DNA from: an uncultured Sphingobium sp. | GTDB lineage: Bacteria > Pseudomonadota > Alphaproteobacteria > Sphingomonadales > Sphingomonadaceae | Assembly (NCBI GenBank): GCA_946885845.1 | Contig: CAMPHJ010000010.1 | Coordinates: 13,696-77,695 of the forward strand | Length of the DNA: 64,000 bases | Direction: 5' to 3' | Part shown: in pieces, positions 28,266 through 38,585 of the stretch | Layout of the letters: each line of letters opens with the position of its first letter | Position numbering within the stretch: the first letter of the stretch is position 1 | Translations under genes and position numbers: made by a program | The notes under the pieces: generated by a model | The model's database searches: none | The model's input: the letters and a program-made list of their open reading frames with translations, nothing else | Told to the model about the DNA's origin: nothing

Positions 28266-29183
28266 ATGATGAAATTATTGCATCTCGCGGGCCTGTTGTC
28301 GGTTTCGATATTGGCAACGCCCGCCGCAGCTTTGGCCCAGCCTCCATCGGCCGCGCCGACAGAACCGCCATCGGTGCGTCTCTACGGCAATGCATTGAAG
28401 TGCAGCGCTAAAGCGGAGGTGTGGAACAACTTCGAAGAGGCGGGCCTTGTGGTTCGCAACGTCACATGCCCGACGATGACGCCGGTTCTGCCCGATCCAG
28501 ACAAGGCGACAGGCGCTGCGGTGATCGTGGCACCGGGCGGTGCGTTCATGGCATTGGCGATCAAGAATGAAGGATGGGACGTGGCCCGCGCGCTGGCCGA
28601 CCGTGGCATTGCCGCGTTCATTCTCAAATACAGGCTCCTGCCCACGCCCACGGACTTGGCCGAGGCGCGCAGGTTCATATCTCAGAAGGTCGCCGGGATC
28701 ATCGCCAATCCCTATGACAATGAGGTCGTCAATATCAGCCTCGCCCCTACTGACGGCAAAGCCGCCGTGGCGTGGGTTCGCGCCAACGCCGCGAAGTACG
28801 GTATCGACCCTGACCATGTCGGCATGATCGGGTTTTCGGCAGGAGCCATGACCGTTCGCCGAGTGGGCCTCGATGCCGATGCCGCGTCGCGTCCTGCGTT
28901 CATCGGGTATGTCTATGGACCGCAAGACGCGGAAGTGGTGCCCGCCGACGCGCCGCCGATGTTCGACGCAATCGCGCTTGACGACAATCTGTTCTCATCC
29001 AAGGGTTTCCCGATCGTACAGGCCTATCTGGACGCCAAGCGGCCTGTCGAAATTCACGGATACCAGAAGGGCAATCACGGTTTCGGCCTTGGCGTTCCGG
29101 GCACTACCACCACCCTCATGATCGATCAATTCACAGCGTGGCTCCGCATGCAGGGATTCCTCACGCAAAAGGATGCCAAGTGA
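28266..29183 (+). CDS. Exported alpha/beta hydrolase (acetyl-esterase/BD-FAE-like)
   Basis: A 305-residue protein with a Sec signal (hydrophobic residues 3-20, cleavage near ALAQ at 22-25), an oxyanion region APGGAFM, the nucleophile elbow GFSAGAM and a C-terminal HGFG histidine. It resembles secreted acetyl-xylan or carbohydrate esterases that remove small acyl groups. AGGAG precedes the start. It lies 58 bp after the membrane hydrolase and 33 bp before the next, suggesting one transcript. The true acyl substrate is unknown. Confidence 0.85.
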   Translation: MMKLLHLAGLLSVSILATPAAALAQPPSAAPTEPPSVRLYGNALKCSAKAEVWNNFEEAGLVVRNVTCPTMTPVLPDPDKATGAAVIVAPGGAFMALAIKNEGWDVARALADRGIAAFILKYRLLPTPTDLAEARRFISQKVAGIIANPYDNEVVNISLAPTDGKAAVAWVRANAAKYGIDPDHVGMIGFSAGAMTVRRVGLDADAASRPAFIGYVYGPQDAEVVPADAPPMFDAIALDDNLFSSKGFPIVQAYLDAKRPVEIHGYQKGNHGFGLGVPGTTTTLMIDQFTAWLRMQGFLTQKDAK

Positions 29184-29216
29184 TCCTTGAAACATTTTAT
29201 TCGGGAGATAGCTGCG

Positions 29217-30293
29217 ATGGGGACGACGCGGAGACAGTTTGGGATGGGCGTTGCGGCGGCGGTAGCGTTCGCTGGGGTCGATACCGTTGCAGCAGCGGCG
29301 GCGCGGCCCCAGGCAACTGATGATCTTATGTCGGTGGTTCATCCACAGCTGAGAGCGGCGGTTCAACAGGCGCAACCGTTGCTGGACAAGGATCCGCCGC
29401 TGACGGCGGCGACGCTGGCACAGGCTCGGTCGAGCGCAGATGCAATGTCGCGCGCGCAGACGCCGCTACCGGACGTAGCTTTTGTCGAACGCTGGATCGC
29501 TGGCCGGGCTGGTAGTCCGGACGTCAGGATTTACGTCATCAACGCAAAGCCCGGTCTTGGTCGCCCCGGCATCCTGCACACGCACGGCGGCGGCTTCGTT
29601 CTGGGCAACGCCAAAAACGAAATCCGTCGGTTGCAGGGCATTGCGCGGGAACTCGATTGCGCGATCGTAACGGTCGACTATCGCCTTGCACCCGAAACCA
29701 TCTGGTCAGGATCGATCGAAGACAATTATGCCGGGCTGAAATGGCTGTACGCCAATGCATCGTCGCTCGGCGTCGACCGCAGCAAAATCGCGGTCATGGG
29801 GGAGAGCGCAGGCGGTGGCCATGCCGCGTTGCTTGCCATCACCGCCCGCGACCGTGGAGAGGTGCCGCTGGCCTTCCAGTGCCTAGTCTATCCCGAACTG
29901 GATGATCGTACCGGCAGCAGCCGCATCCCCCCGGCCCATATCGGGAGGCTATTCTGGACCGCCCCGAAAAATCGCTTCGCCTGGACATCCTTTCTGGGCC
30001 AGGCGCCGGGCGGGCGTCAGGTGCCGCCTGCCGTTCCGGCGCGGGTCGAAAATCTGGCGGGCTTACCGCCGACCTGGATCGGCACCGGCGGCATCGACCT
30101 GTTTGTCGAGGAGAACATCGCCTATGCGACGCGGCTGACGCAGGCGGGAGTCATGACCGAGTTAGTGGTCGTGCCGGGAGCGTTCCACGGTTTCGATCTG
30201 GTGCCCGACCTTTTGGGAATTGAGGTTCCGATCGTCGAGCGGTTTAAACGGGCAAAGATCGCGGCATTGCGGGATGCTTTGATCGACGCCTGA
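29217..30293 (+). CDS. Tat-exported alpha/beta hydrolase (HSL family)
   Basis: A 358-residue esterase. The start at 29217 is chosen because GGGAG lies 9 nt upstream and the N-terminus then is a compact twin-arginine signal, TTRRQFGMGVAAAVAFAG. The mature part has HGGGF, the elbow GESAGGGHA, an acidic residue in GGIDLFV and FHGFD near the end. HSL enzymes hydrolyse short and medium acyl esters. It is the third consecutive hydrolase in the cluster. A TTG at 29187 is an alternative but would bury the signal. Confidence 0.85.
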   Translation: MGTTRRQFGMGVAAAVAFAGVDTVAAAAARPQATDDLMSVVHPQLRAAVQQAQPLLDKDPPLTAATLAQARSSADAMSRAQTPLPDVAFVERWIAGRAGSPDVRIYVINAKPGLGRPGILHTHGGGFVLGNAKNEIRRLQGIARELDCAIVTVDYRLAPETIWSGSIEDNYAGLKWLYANASSLGVDRSKIAVMGESAGGGHAALLAITARDRGEVPLAFQCLVYPELDDRTGSSRIPPAHIGRLFWTAPKNRFAWTSFLGQAPGGRQVPPAVPARVENLAGLPPTWIGTGGIDLFVEENIAYATRLTQAGVMTELVVVPGAFHGFDLVPDLLGIEVPIVERFKRAKIAALRDALIDA

Positions 30294-30400
30294 CCAAGCG
30301 CCTGACTCTACGCGTTTCAACCACAGAGCGCTTTGAACCGGCACCAGGGAGATGCCGGGTTGAGGCGGCCTGCATGATAAGCCAGCTTGGCGGACTCGGG

Positions 30401-31984
30401 CTAAACACCCGGCAGCTTATAGTCCCGATACTGCTCCCGGAGCTTCGTTTTCAACAGCTTGCCGGTCCCGGTATGCGGAAGCGCGTCGACAAACAGGATA
30501 TCGTCAGGCAGCCACCATTTGGCGAGCTTCCCCGCCAGATAAGTCTGGATTTCGGTGGCGCTCACCTTCGCATCCGGCTTCCGAACCACCAGTAGCAATG
30601 GCCGCTCGTCCCACTTTGGATGCGCCACCCCGATCGCTGCGGCCTCGGCCACGCCAGGACAGCCCATCGCAGCATTCTCCAGTTCGACCGAACTGATCCA
30701 CTCGCCACCCGACTTGATGACGTCCTTCGCGCGGTCGGTAAGCTGAAGCTCGCCCCCAGGATGCAGCACGGCGATGTCGCCCGTGTCGAACCAACTCTCG
30801 GCATCGATGCAGGGTCCGCTTTCATCCTTGAAGTAGCGCGCCACCGTCCACGGCCCCCGAACCTGAAGCCGACCGGAAGTCTTGCCGTCGCGGGCAACCG
30901 CCCTCCCCTCGTCATCCACCAGCCTAAGCTCGATACCAAAGGGCGAACGCCCCTGTTTTGAGATAAAGTCCAGCCGCGCGTCGTAATCGCGGTCATCCCA
31001 ATCGGCCGGTAAAGCGCAGACGGTGCCGATCGGCGACAGCTCAGTCATTCCCCAAAGATGGCCGAACTGGACGCCCCGGTCCATAAATTGTTCGATCATC
31101 GCGCGCGGCGCGGCGGAGCCACCACAGGAGATCATCGCAAGCTTGCCAAGATCGCGTTGCTCACACTCGATATGCTGCAGCATCGAAAGCCAGACCGTCG
31201 GCACTGCGCAACTATGGGTGACGCCCTCTTCGATGATCAACTTATGGAGGACCGCGGCATCGTTGACCATCGAAAGAACAAGCTTTGCGCCGACTGCGGC
31301 GGCAGAGAAAGGCAGGCCCCACGCGCTGGCGTGAAACATAGGGGTAATCGGCAGGGTCACCGTCCGTGCCGAGAAGTTGAATACGTCCGGCTGAACCTGA
31401 GTCATCGTGTGCAGCAGGGTCGATCGATGCTCGTAAAGCACGCCCTTCGGATTACCGGTCGTTCCGCTGGTGTAGCAGAGCATCGCCGGTTCGCGCTCGT
31501 CGCCCTCATACCAATGATATTCGCCGCTTTCGGTCGCCAGCAGAGTGTCGAATTCTTGCTCAAACACAATGAAATGCTCAATCGAACTCAGCCTTGGTTT
31601 CAGCCGCTCGACAAGCGGCGCGAACGCCGCATCGTAAAGCAGCACGCGATCCTCGGCATGGTTGGCGATGTAGACGATCTGATCGTCGAACAGGCGCGGG
31701 TTAATGGTGTGCATCACTCCACCCATGCCGATCGTGCCAAACCAGGCAACCAAGTGGCGAACATGGTTGGCACCGAGCGTCGCCACCCGATCCCCAGGTT
31801 CTATACCCATCCGATCGAGCTTCTGCGCGAACCGCCGCGCATCGCCGACGACGCCCGCCCATGTGCTGCGGGTGATGCTGCCATCGGCTTGATAGCTGAC
31901 GATCTCGCGGGGGCCGTGCTCACGGGCTGCATGATCGAAGAGCCTCGTGAGGCGAAGGGGCCAATCCTGCATTCCGCCGAGCAT
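30401..31984 (-). CDS. Fatty-acid/medium-chain acyl-CoA ligase (AMP-binding)
   Basis: A 527-residue ANL enzyme with the P-loop-like [18 protein letters not shown], the acyl site motif [13 protein letters not shown], the hinge [16 protein letters not shown] and the A10 lysine at [13 protein letters not shown]. It forms acyl-CoA via acyl-AMP. The ATG at 31984 is preceded by AGGAG with 5-nt spacing. It converges with the hydrolase cluster. Fatty acids freed by the neighbouring esterases are plausible substrates; chain length is not predictable here. Confidence 0.9.
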   Translation of the reverse strand: MLGGMQDWPLRLTRLFDHAAREHGPREIVSYQADGSITRSTWAGVVGDARRFAQKLDRMGIEPGDRVATLGANHVRHLVAWFGTIGMGGVMHTINPRLFDDQIVYIANHAEDRVLLYDAAFAPLVERLKPRLSSIEHFIVFEQEFDTLLATESGEYHWYEGDEREPAMLCYTSGTTGNPKGVLYEHRSTLLHTMTQVQPDVFNFSARTVTLPITPMFHASAWGLPFSAAAVGAKLVLSMVNDAAVLHKLIIEEGVTHSCAVPTVWLSMLQHIECEQRDLGKLAMISCGGSAAPRAMIEQFMDRGVQFGHLWGMTELSPIGTVCALPADWDDRDYDARLDFISKQGRSPFGIELRLVDDEGRAVARDGKTSGRLQVRGPWTVARYFKDESGPCIDAESWFDTGDIAVLHPGGELQLTDRAKDVIKSGGEWISSVELENAAMGCPGVAEAAAIGVAHPKWDERPLLLVVRKPDAKVSATEIQTYLAGKLAKWWLPDDILFVDALPHTGTGKLLKTKLREQYRDYKLPGV

Positions 31985-32586
31985 TTCTTCTCCTGTTTAT
32001 CTGCTTTTTACGGCACACGCCAACCTGCGGTGCCGTCCTTGGATCGATCTTCCAGATGTTGCGGCAGGCTCAGCAGGGACTCCGCCCTAGCCTCGCCCTC
32101 CATATATCAGATCCGATGGCCGCCTCGGATTTCCTAGCGGCGGACATCACCAACGCTGGTGCCCTTTTACAAAACGGCACACGGACCGAGATATCCATTG
32201 GAACGACCACACCTACCATCCTGCGTGTGCATAAAGTATAGCTAAGTTCAGGACGGTAATTTTGTCAATATATATTATGGAATGGTATTTCTATTTAAAG
32301 ATCGCCAGTCGCCGGGATGAGCTCCCGCGGGGCTTAGCCCGTAGTGGCAGATGATCCCGCCTCAGAAACGCATCGGCGTGGTTGGGGACGCCTTTAAACG
32401 GCTAAAACGTCCTGCCGTAATGGAACGCTTCTACCAAGGCTATTGACGGAATGATAATTCTATATCAGAATCCCGCGGCCAATCCCTGATAGCGATTGGC
32501 AACGAGTTTGCCGATGCGGGACGCGAATGCGCGCCGTATCGCGCACGCGATACGAGACAACGGATCGATAAAGGAGTGGATATCTT
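31985..32586. other. 602-bp divergent regulatory gap between acyl-CoA ligase and MFS permease
   Basis: No gene is supported. The region contains the AT-rich element at 32261-32291 and a second AT-rich patch at 32442-32470 (TTGACGGAATGATAATTC, then TATATCAG) that partly mirrors it. These may drive the MFS gene. The remainder near 32000-32160 has no recognisable content. Confidence 0.5.
32261..32291 (+). promoter_or_regulatory. AT-rich ATGGAAT element, copy 3
   Basis: TTTGTCAATATATATTATGG followed by AATGGTATTTC. The 22-mer ending in GGAAT matches the element at 24691-24720 at 19 of 22 positions. It lies between divergent genes. Confidence 0.45.
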
Positions 32587-33864
32587 GTGAACAAGGCGAC
32601 GACCGAAGGCATGCCGCTCACCCATCCTATTTCCGCAACAGGAAAGGTTGGCACCGGTCGCCTTATCACCCTGCTGATTCTGCCTACCGTCGGCATGTAC
32701 GCCACCTTCCAGGGCCTTCAGCAGATACTCATCCCTGCGCAGATGGATGCGCTCGACCCCGTCAATAAGGTGGCGAATCTGGGTTTGTTGACGACACTCA
32801 GCGCCGTATCCGCCGTGATTTCGCTGCCAATGGGCGGTGCCGTATCGGATCGAACACGCAGCCGCTGGGGACGGCGGACGCCTTGGCTTGCCGCAATGGC
32901 GCTACTGTCAGTCGTCCTGATGATGTTCATGAGCCAAGCGAACGCATTGCTTCCTTTCGCTCTGATCTATGTCACGCTTTGGTTCACCATGAATTTCTAT
33001 CAGGGTGCTCTCACAGCTGTGCTGCCGGACCGTATTTCGCGCGAAAAACGCGGCATCGCGTCGGCGATGATCGGCCTCAGCGTGCCGATCGGCATCATCT
33101 TTGGCGTGAACGTCGCGGCACGCGCGGACACGACAACCAGCTATGCGGCCATCGCGACTGCGTTCGTGGTGCTGACCGCCAGCTTCCTGATCTTTGCGCC
33201 CGAAGGCCCCTTCAGGCCTGAAAAACTTCCCCCCGTGGCAGAGAAAATAAAGCTTTCACGGCGTATCGCCGACTTCTTCTCAAGCTTCCGGTCACGCGAC
33301 TTCACGTTCGCCTTCCTGTCGCGCGCGCTGTTGTTCGTCGCCTATTTTTCCGTCAGCGGCTATCTCTTCTACTTCGTGCAGGACGAGATCGGGGCAGCCG
33401 CCTTGCCGCAGCACAGCGCGAAAGTCGCGATAAGCATATTGAGCACCGTCAACATGGTGGCCTGGATCGGCGCAATCTTCGTGGCGGGCTGGCTGGCCGA
33501 CCGGCTGCAGAGGCATAAGCTGATCGTTGGCGTTTCGGCGATCGGGCTAGGCCTGTCGCTGATCGTCCCCGTCATCGCACCCAACTGGCACGGCATGCTG
33601 GTCTATTCGGTGCTGAGCGGCATTTTCTTCGGAACCTACATGGCGATCGACCTGGCACTTATGTCGTTCGTCCTGCCGGAGGAAGAGGCGGCGGGCCGCG
33701 ACATGGGGATATTGGCAGTGGCGACGGCCGCCCCACAATTGGTTTCCCCGGCCATTGCAGGCGGCCTGATCCTAGCCTTCGGTTATGGCGCGCTCTATCT
33801 GTTCGGCGCTGTGACCGCCCTTGCCGCAGGGATCAGCGCATTCTTCATCCGGGGCGTGCGCTGA
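32587..33864 (+). CDS. MFS permease (GPH/sucrose-permease-like)
   Basis: A 425-residue 12-helix transporter. The second loop has VSDRTRSRWGRRTPWL, close to the GPH and sucrose-type MFS motif, and loop 8-9 has WLADRLQRHKL. The GTG at 32587 follows AGGAG by about 8 nt. It could import a sugar, or the products released by the exported GH1 and esterases. It ends 147 bp before iolG, which converges on it across a strong hairpin. Confidence 0.85.
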   Translation: MNKATTEGMPLTHPISATGKVGTGRLITLLILPTVGMYATFQGLQQILIPAQMDALDPVNKVANLGLLTTLSAVSAVISLPMGGAVSDRTRSRWGRRTPWLAAMALLSVVLMMFMSQANALLPFALIYVTLWFTMNFYQGALTAVLPDRISREKRGIASAMIGLSVPIGIIFGVNVAARADTTTSYAAIATAFVVLTASFLIFAPEGPFRPEKLPPVAEKIKLSRRIADFFSSFRSRDFTFAFLSRALLFVAYFSVSGYLFYFVQDEIGAAALPQHSAKVAISILSTVNMVAWIGAIFVAGWLADRLQRHKLIVGVSAIGLGLSLIVPVIAPNWHGMLVYSVLSGIFFGTYMAIDLALMSFVLPEEEAAGRDMGILAVATAAPQLVSPAIAGGLILAFGYGALYLFGAVTALAAGISAFFIRGVR

Positions 33865-33937
33865 GGGTCGGCCAAGTCATTTTCCCGTCAGATCTCGTCA
33901 TTTGACGACCCGAAGAATGCGTAAAACAAAAGACAAT

Positions 33938-33975
33938 AGCGCATGATCCGATTCAGCCCAATCGGATCATGCGCT
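33938..33975. terminator. Long perfect hairpin between convergent genes, likely bidirectional terminator
   Basis: AGCGCATGATCCGATT and its exact complement flank a 6-nt loop CAGCCC, a 16-bp perfect stem (17 with the next pair). It sits between the MFS stop at 33864 and the iolG stop at 34012. T-rich flanks are weak, so it may also be a dispersed intergenic palindrome that doubles as a terminator. Confidence 0.6.
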
Positions 33976-34011
33976 AATTTCCGCTGACGTCCCGCAGCTT
34001 CCGGGATAGGA

Positions 34012-35007
34012 TCAATCTGGACAGCGCAGCATGACAACCGACCCATCTCGTGCAGACCGGTCGGCAGCTTCCGCCAATATCAGCGCCCTGACGCCGTCCC
34101 GCTCATCGGCCAAAGGACGTGATTTGCCCTCGATGATGTCCGCGAAATGCTCCACTTCGCTAGCGTAGGCGTCGGCGTAACGATCGAGGAAGAAGTTCTG
34201 GAAGCAGTCCCCCATGGCTCCATTCTGGGTCCACGTCTGCACGCTGGTCTCCAACTTGTTTTCGGCCCGGATCAGCCCCTTCGACCCGAACGCCTCGATC
34301 CGCTGGTCGTAGCCGTAACCGCTGCGACGGCTGTTGGAGATGACGCACAGCTTGCCGCTAGCGGTGCGCAGCATGATCTTGGCGGTGTCGAAGTCGCCTG
34401 CGGCCCCTATTTCAGGATCGATCAACACGGAAGCGGAGGCGAATACGCTTTCAATCTCCTCGCCCAGCAGCCAGCTGGCCATGTCAAAATCGTGGATTGC
34501 CATGTCCTTGAAAATGCCGCCCGACACAGCGACGTAAGAAGTCGGCGGGGGCGCGGGATCGTGGCTGATGATGTGGAGCGTCTCAAGCTCGCCAATCTCG
34601 CCCTGCTTCAGCCGCCGCTGCAGGCTGGCAAAGCTGGGATCGAACCGCCGATTGAACCCCAGCAGCACGTGGCGGTCACTGCCAATCAGCGCCTGTTCGA
34701 CCTGGGCGGCGCGACCGGCGTCCTGATCCAGCGGCTTCTCGCAAAAGACATGCTTGCCCGCGCGGATCGATTCCAGCGTATAGTTCAGATGGGTGTCGGT
34801 CGCGCTCGCGATCACGACCCCGCTGATCGCCGGATCGGACCAGGCATCCTCGATCGATGACACGCGGGCGCCATAAAGACGGGCCAGCTCCTCGGCCCCG
34901 CCAAAGGGATCAACGACGCGCGATAGCGACAGGCGACCGTTGGCCGCGATGTTGGCGGCGTGGATCTTGCCGATCCGGCCCGCGCCTATCAGGGCGATCT
35001 GAAACAT
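34012..35007 (-). CDS. iolG: myo-Inositol 2-dehydrogenase
   Basis: A 331-residue GFO/IDH/MocA dehydrogenase. The N-terminal Rossmann fold begins IALIGAGRIGKIHAAN. The catalytic EKP lysine is in VFCEKPLD near 93-98, and the later AIHDFDMASWLLG segment places Asp and His near the substrate. It oxidises myo-inositol to scyllo-inosose with NAD. It is the last gene of the minus-strand iol cluster, 62 bp after an acyl-CoA ligase. Family members also act on other polyols, but the iol neighbours make IolG the best call. Confidence 0.9.
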   Translation of the reverse strand: MFQIALIGAGRIGKIHAANIAANGRLSLSRVVDPFGGAEELARLYGARVSSIEDAWSDPAISGVVIASATDTHLNYTLESIRAGKHVFCEKPLDQDAGRAAQVEQALIGSDRHVLLGFNRRFDPSFASLQRRLKQGEIGELETLHIISHDPAPPPTSYVAVSGGIFKDMAIHDFDMASWLLGEEIESVFASASVLIDPEIGAAGDFDTAKIMLRTASGKLCVISNSRRSGYGYDQRIEAFGSKGLIRAENKLETSVQTWTQNGAMGDCFQNFFLDRYADAYASEVEHFADIIEGKSRPLADERDGVRALILAEAADRSARDGSVVMLRCPD

Positions 35008-35069
35008 GGGAATACCTTTCCTAAAATCGACAATGTCGTTCGGACGGGGCGGAAATGCGCCCTCGCCTG

Positions 35070-36755
35070 TCAGCCGTCGGCCTTCGCCAGTTCGGCTTCC
35101 ATCATCTCACGCAACTGAAATTTCTGCACCTTTCCCGATACCGTCATGGGGAAGCTGTCCATGAACCGAACGTAGCGCGGCACTTTATAATGTGCGACGC
35201 GGCCACGGCAGAAAGCGATGATCGCATCCGCATCCTCCGGTTCGCCGGGGCGCAGCTTGACGCAGGCCACCACTTCTTCCCCAAACTTGGCGTCAGGGAC
35301 GCCGACCACCTGCACGTCCAGAACGGACGGATGGAGATAGATCAACTCCTCCAGTTCGCGAGGATAGATGTTCTCCCCGCCGCGGATGATCATATCCTTG
35401 ATTCGACCGACGATCCGCGCATAGCCCTCGCCGTCGATGATGGCGATGTCGCCGCTGTGCATCCACCCGTGGCGCACCACCTCCGCCGTTTTTTCCAGGT
35501 CCCCCCAATAGCCGAGCATCACTGAATAGCCGCGGATGCACAATTCGCCTGGCTCACCACGCATGACGGTGGTTCCGGTTTCGGGATTGACGACCTTGGC
35601 CTCCAGATGGGGTTGGATGCAGCCGATCGTGCCCACGCGGACTTCGATGGGATCGTCCAGCGACGTCTGGAAGCTCACCGGGCTGGTTTCGGTCATCCCA
35701 TAGGCAATGCCGATGTCGCGCATGTGCATGCGTGTCATCACCTTGCGCATCAATTCTTCCGGGCAGGGAGACCCAGCCATCAGTCCGGTCCGCAGCGTTG
35801 ACAAATCGAAGCGGGGAAATTCGGGATGCTCCAGTTCGGCGATGAACATCGTCGGGACGCCATGCAATATCGTGCAGCGCTCCGCTTCGACGGTTTCCAG
35901 CACCGCCAGCGGATCGAAGCGGGGCGAGGGGTAGATCATGGTGACGCCATGGATGACGCTCATGAGGTTGCTCATCACCATGCCGAAACAATGATAGAGC
36001 GGCACGGCTATGCATATCCGATCACCCGCGACCGCACCCATTGCTGTACCACACATGGATGCATTATTGAGGACATTGCGGTGCGAGAGGGTTACGCCCT
36101 TGGGCGATCCGGTGGTGCCGCTGGTAAACTGGATATTGATAGGATCGCTCGCCTGCAGCGTCACGGCGACGCTGGCAAGTTCCGCTTCTGATGTCGGTGT
36201 CCGCGACGCGGCGACATCGTCAAAATCAAGCCATCCCGGACGCCGATCACCATCGATCTTTATCAAATAGCGGAGCGCCGGGAGCCGATCCGAGACGATC
36301 TCGCCCGGCCCTTCGCCAAAGCGGGTAACTAACGCCTCTGTCATGGCAACATAATCGCTGGTCTTGAACGATGCCGCGCAGATCAGCGCCTTCACATCCA
36401 CCTTTGCCAGCGTATATTCAAGCTCACCTATGCGATAGGCGGGGTTGATGTTCACTAATATCATGCCTGCGCGGGCGGTCGCCAGCTGAGCAATGGTCCA
36501 CTGGGCACAATTGGGCGCCCAGATGCCCACCCGGTCGCCCCGCCCTATGCCCAAAGCCAGCAGCCCCGCCGCGAAGGCGTCCGTCACCGCCTTCAGTTCC
36601 GACCAGGAATAGCGGACATTGCCATGACGCGCGACGAGCGCGTCGTCATCGGGCCAGCGCTGCGCTGCGAGTTCCAGCGCTTCTCCGATAGTGTCCTCCC
36701 GAAGGGGAGGATGCGATGCGCCGATAACATGGCTGAATTCACTAAGCGTCATCAA
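35070..36755 (-). CDS. Acyl-CoA synthetase (AMP-binding) within the iol cluster
   Basis: A 561-residue ANL ligase with [18 protein letters not shown], the gate motif [31 protein letters not shown], and the catalytic lysine in [13 protein letters not shown]. Sequence style fits medium- or branched-chain fatty acyl-CoA synthetases of about 560 residues. It lies between mmsA and iolG, 47 bp from mmsA, although no inositol step needs a fatty acyl-CoA ligase. That placement hints at a substrate carrying both inositol and acyl parts, or simple gene shuffling. Confidence 0.88.
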   Translation of the reverse strand: MMTLSEFSHVIGASHPPLREDTIGEALELAAQRWPDDDALVARHGNVRYSWSELKAVTDAFAAGLLALGIGRGDRVGIWAPNCAQWTIAQLATARAGMILVNINPAYRIGELEYTLAKVDVKALICAASFKTSDYVAMTEALVTRFGEGPGEIVSDRLPALRYLIKIDGDRRPGWLDFDDVAASRTPTSEAELASVAVTLQASDPINIQFTSGTTGSPKGVTLSHRNVLNNASMCGTAMGAVAGDRICIAVPLYHCFGMVMSNLMSVIHGVTMIYPSPRFDPLAVLETVEAERCTILHGVPTMFIAELEHPEFPRFDLSTLRTGLMAGSPCPEELMRKVMTRMHMRDIGIAYGMTETSPVSFQTSLDDPIEVRVGTIGCIQPHLEAKVVNPETGTTVMRGEPGELCIRGYSVMLGYWGDLEKTAEVVRHGWMHSGDIAIIDGEGYARIVGRIKDMIIRGGENIYPRELEELIYLHPSVLDVQVVGVPDAKFGEEVVACVKLRPGEPEDADAIIAFCRGRVAHYKVPRYVRFMDSFPMTVSGKVQKFQLREMMEAELAKADG

Positions 36756-36802
36756 GCCCTCGTCGGGTTATGCCGACCGGTGTTGGAACCGATCGAGGAT
36801 CG

Positions 36803-38317
36803 TCATTTCATGGTCGGGATCAGGAAGGCGTCCGAAAGAGCCGTTCCCTCAGGAGAAGCCGACGGGCCATGCCAGCGCTGGGTCACCGTTTTCACCTTTG
36901 TCCAGAACCGAACGCCCTCTTCCCCATGCTGATTGTGATCGCCGAACCCCGAACGCTTCCAACCGCCGAAGCTGTGATAGGCGACCGGCACCGGTATGGG
37001 TACGTTGATGCCGACCATGCCGACATTCACCCGAGCGGCAAATTCGCGAGCGGCTTGACCGTTGCGGGTGAAGATGGCGACGCCGTTGCCATATTGATGC
37101 TTTGAAGGCAGAGCGAGGGCATCCTCGAAACTGTCGGCGCGCACCATCTGGAGCACGGGTCCGAAAATCTCTTCCCGATAAGCGCTCATGTCGGGCGTCA
37201 CATGGTCGAACAGCGTCGGGCCGACGAAAAAGCCGTCTTCATACCCCTGAAGGGAAAAGCCGCGTCCGTCGATGACCAGTTCGGCCCCTTCCTCGACACC
37301 GGTCTGTATCCACTGTTCGATGCGGGCCTTGTGCTGGGCTGTCACCACCGGGCCGTAATGCGCATCCGCATCGGTCGAGACGCCGACGCGCAGCGCCTCA
37401 ATGGCGGGGATGAGCTTTGTCTTGAGCCGTTCGGCCGTATCCTGCCCGACCGGCACCACCACCGGCAGCGCCATGCAGCGTTCGCCCGCAGATCCGAAGG
37501 CCGCACCGCACAGGTCGGCGACGGTCTGGTCCAGATCGGCGTCGGGCATGACGATGCCGTGATTTTTCGCGCCGCCCATGGCCTGCACGCGCTTTCCAGC
37601 CGCGACGCCGCGATTATAGACATAATGAGCGATGTCCGACGAGCCGACGAAGCTGACCGCCGAAATCGCCGGATGGTCCAAAATGGCGTCGACCATTTCC
37701 TTGTCGCCCTGAACCACCTGGAAAATGCCGTCGGGCAGCCCCGCCTCCGTCAGCAGCTCTGCCAGGCGGATGGAGGTGGATGGGTCACGCTCTGACGGCT
37801 TGAGGATGAAGGCGTTACCGCACGCCATCGCCACCGCGCTCATCCACAGCGGGATCATCGCCGGAAAATTGAAGGGCGTGATACCCGCGCCGATGCCGAT
37901 CGGCTGGCGCATGGAATAGACGTCGATGCCGGGACCGGCACCTTGGGTATAGTCGCCCTTCAACAAATGCGGGATGCCGCAGGCAAATTCCACAACGTCG
38001 AGACCCCGCTGGATATCACCCCTGGCGTCGGCGATGACCTTGCCATGTTCCGATGCCAGCAGATGGGCAAGATCGTCCATGTCGCGTTCGACCAGCCGCT
38101 TGAAGTCAAACATGACACGCGCCCGGCGCTGCGGATTTACGGCCGCCCATGCCGGCTGCGCCGCCACTGCTGCATCGACGGCCTGTTGCAGCTCTTCGGC
38201 AGTGCCCAGGCCGACGCGGGCCTCCACCTTACCATTGTTAGGATCATATACGTCCCCGGTGCGGGCGGATACGGAACTGACCGCGCGTCCGCCGATGAAG
38301 TGGGGAATATTTCGCAT
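36803..38317 (-). CDS. mmsA: Methylmalonate-semialdehyde dehydrogenase (CoA-acylating)
   Basis: About 504 residues of the MmsA/IolA type. It has ITPFNFPAMIPLWM, the cofactor segment KPSERDPSTS, and the catalytic cysteine in GSAGERCMALPV, a form characteristic of CoA-dependent methylmalonate/malonate semialdehyde dehydrogenases. It converts malonate semialdehyde from inositol to acetyl-CoA, and also handles methylmalonate semialdehyde from valine or isobutyrate. The start at 38317 (MRNIPHFIGG) fits the family and has GGGAG upstream. A 268-bp gap to iolB means it may have its own promoter. Confidence 0.93.
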   Translation of the reverse strand: MRNIPHFIGGRAVSSVSARTGDVYDPNNGKVEARVGLGTAEELQQAVDAAVAAQPAWAAVNPQRRARVMFDFKRLVERDMDDLAHLLASEHGKVIADARGDIQRGLDVVEFACGIPHLLKGDYTQGAGPGIDVYSMRQPIGIGAGITPFNFPAMIPLWMSAVAMACGNAFILKPSERDPSTSIRLAELLTEAGLPDGIFQVVQGDKEMVDAILDHPAISAVSFVGSSDIAHYVYNRGVAAGKRVQAMGGAKNHGIVMPDADLDQTVADLCGAAFGSAGERCMALPVVVPVGQDTAERLKTKLIPAIEALRVGVSTDADAHYGPVVTAQHKARIEQWIQTGVEEGAELVIDGRGFSLQGYEDGFFVGPTLFDHVTPDMSAYREEIFGPVLQMVRADSFEDALALPSKHQYGNGVAIFTRNGQAAREFAARVNVGMVGINVPIPVPVAYHSFGGWKRSGFGDHNQHGEEGVRFWTKVKTVTQRWHGPSASPEGTALSDAFLIPTMK

Positions 38318-38585
38318 TTCGGCTTCTCCCGGCAAGATTAGATGCTGTTCCGGCTCTTCATGAGCAGGTCTTGATATATTCAGTGGGACGAGCGACGATT
38401 TCGACGCTCATCGTTGCCCAGCCGCCGCCATGGAGAAGGTGCAGCATTCCATGGACGGGGCTGGACAGGCTTCAGACGCAGAGGACGCAATCCACCTTCA
38501 CTCGACAGTTACCCATCCTTACCGGGTCGGTCAGGATAGGTCCTTCAGGGTCATGAAATTCCTGCAACGGATTCAGGGGCACGTC

